From Acidobacteriaceae bacterium (GTDB lineage: Bacteria; Acidobacteriota; Terriglobia; Terriglobales; Acidobacteriaceae), in assembly GCA_003164255.1 (NCBI GenBank), contig PLST01000417.1, positions 2,847 through 8,437 on the forward strand: 5,591 nucleotides of DNA, in the 5' to 3' direction. The position numbers were made by a program, and so were the translations under genes. Positions 5,441 to 5,591 of this stretch are shown here, piece by piece (position 1 is the stretch's first letter; every line of letters begins with the position of its first letter). The notes beneath the pieces are model-generated. The model did not search any database. It saw nothing but the letters and a program-made list of their open reading frames with translations, and was not told where the DNA came from.

Positions 5441-5591
5441 CTAGCGCCGTTGAAACTCTGGAGAGCCAATCAGCAATCCTGCGAGCACTTCGTCTTGCCG
5501 TTCCACAACATTGGCTGTGCGGTTCTGCTTTCGTGCAGCCGCTACGGGTTTCATGGGTCCGGGGTCCTGCGTGTATTGCACCTGGAACTGC
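5441..5591 (-). CDS. DUF1800 family protein, C-terminal end (5' part outside window)
   Basis: On the minus strand a frame is open from the right edge to TAG at 5443-5441 and encodes 49 residues ending ...VLAGLLIGSPEFQRR. The 'LL-GSPEFQRR' ending is the typical C-terminus of DUF1800 proteins, which in many Acidobacteria, Planctomycetes and Proteobacteria lie directly upstream of DUF1501 genes. The stretch before it (QFQVQYTQDPGPMKP, KQNRTANVVERQDEV) is not diagnostic on its own. The 16-bp gap to the DUF1501 gene with its own strong ribosome binding site indicates one transcript. The biochemical role of DUF1800 is not established; large members are exported and act with the DUF1501 partner by inference. 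Only about a tenth of the expected protein is present, so nothing can be said of its integrity. Confidence 0.82.
   Translation of the reverse strand, partial: QFQVQYTQDPGPMKPVAAARKQNRTANVVERQDEVLAGLLIGSPEFQRR

Noticed and set aside
5425..5469. N-terminal extension of the DUF1501 protein from TTG at 5469
   Set aside because: It would overlap the DUF1800 C-terminus and put 15 non-signal residues before the Tat motif, while AGGAGG sits at ideal distance from ATG 5424.

Overview
The window looks like a chromosomal piece of a moderately GC-rich Gram-negative-type bacterium, most likely an acidobacterium (Terriglobia/Acidobacteriales-like). The grounds are the Tat-exported DUF1501 gene directly downstream of a DUF1800 gene, an S10 serine carboxypeptidase with a bacterial signal peptide, cyclophilins with the long loop common in that phylum, and an intergenic 'GGGGCACCCGGCT'-type repeat that I recall from acidobacterial genomes (from memory, not searched). 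No phage, plasmid, CRISPR, tRNA or rRNA signal is visible.

Layout, left to right. (1) 1-834, plus strand: the C-terminal 277 residues of a RecQ-family DNA helicase (four-cysteine zinc module, winged helix, Lys/Ala linker, HRDC domain). (2) 835-1005: a convergent intergenic gap holding two strong stem-loops that can end transcription from either side. (3) 1006-2336, minus strand: two tandem cyclophilin-type peptidyl-prolyl isomerases, a secreted one (2336-1602) followed by a cytoplasmic one (1536-1006), separated by 65 bp that contains a perfect 9-bp inverted repeat just before the second gene's Shine-Dalgarno. (4) 2337-2395: a 59-bp divergent gap that must serve both the cyclophilins and the next gene. 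(5) 2396-3970, plus strand: a complete exported S10 serine carboxypeptidase with its full catalytic triad. (6) 3971-4164: a convergent gap with three imperfect copies of a GC-rich repeat; the last copy runs into the stop codon of the next gene. (7) 4165-5424, minus strand: a DUF1501 protein with a Tat signal. (8) 5441-5591, minus strand: the last 49 codons of a DUF1800 protein, 16 bp upstream of the DUF1501 gene and so very probably in the same operon.

Three units therefore meet here: DNA repair/recombination (RecQ), extracytoplasmic protein folding and peptide trimming (secreted cyclophilin and S10 peptidase, divergently transcribed, perhaps co-regulated), and the widespread but functionally unresolved DUF1800-DUF1501 pair. 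All recognisable genes belong to known families. The less ordinary material is in the gaps (repeat element over a stop codon, intercistronic hairpin, very short divergent promoter region) and in the tails of the proteins (proline-rich tail on the secreted prolyl isomerase). I see no convincing new multi-gene system.
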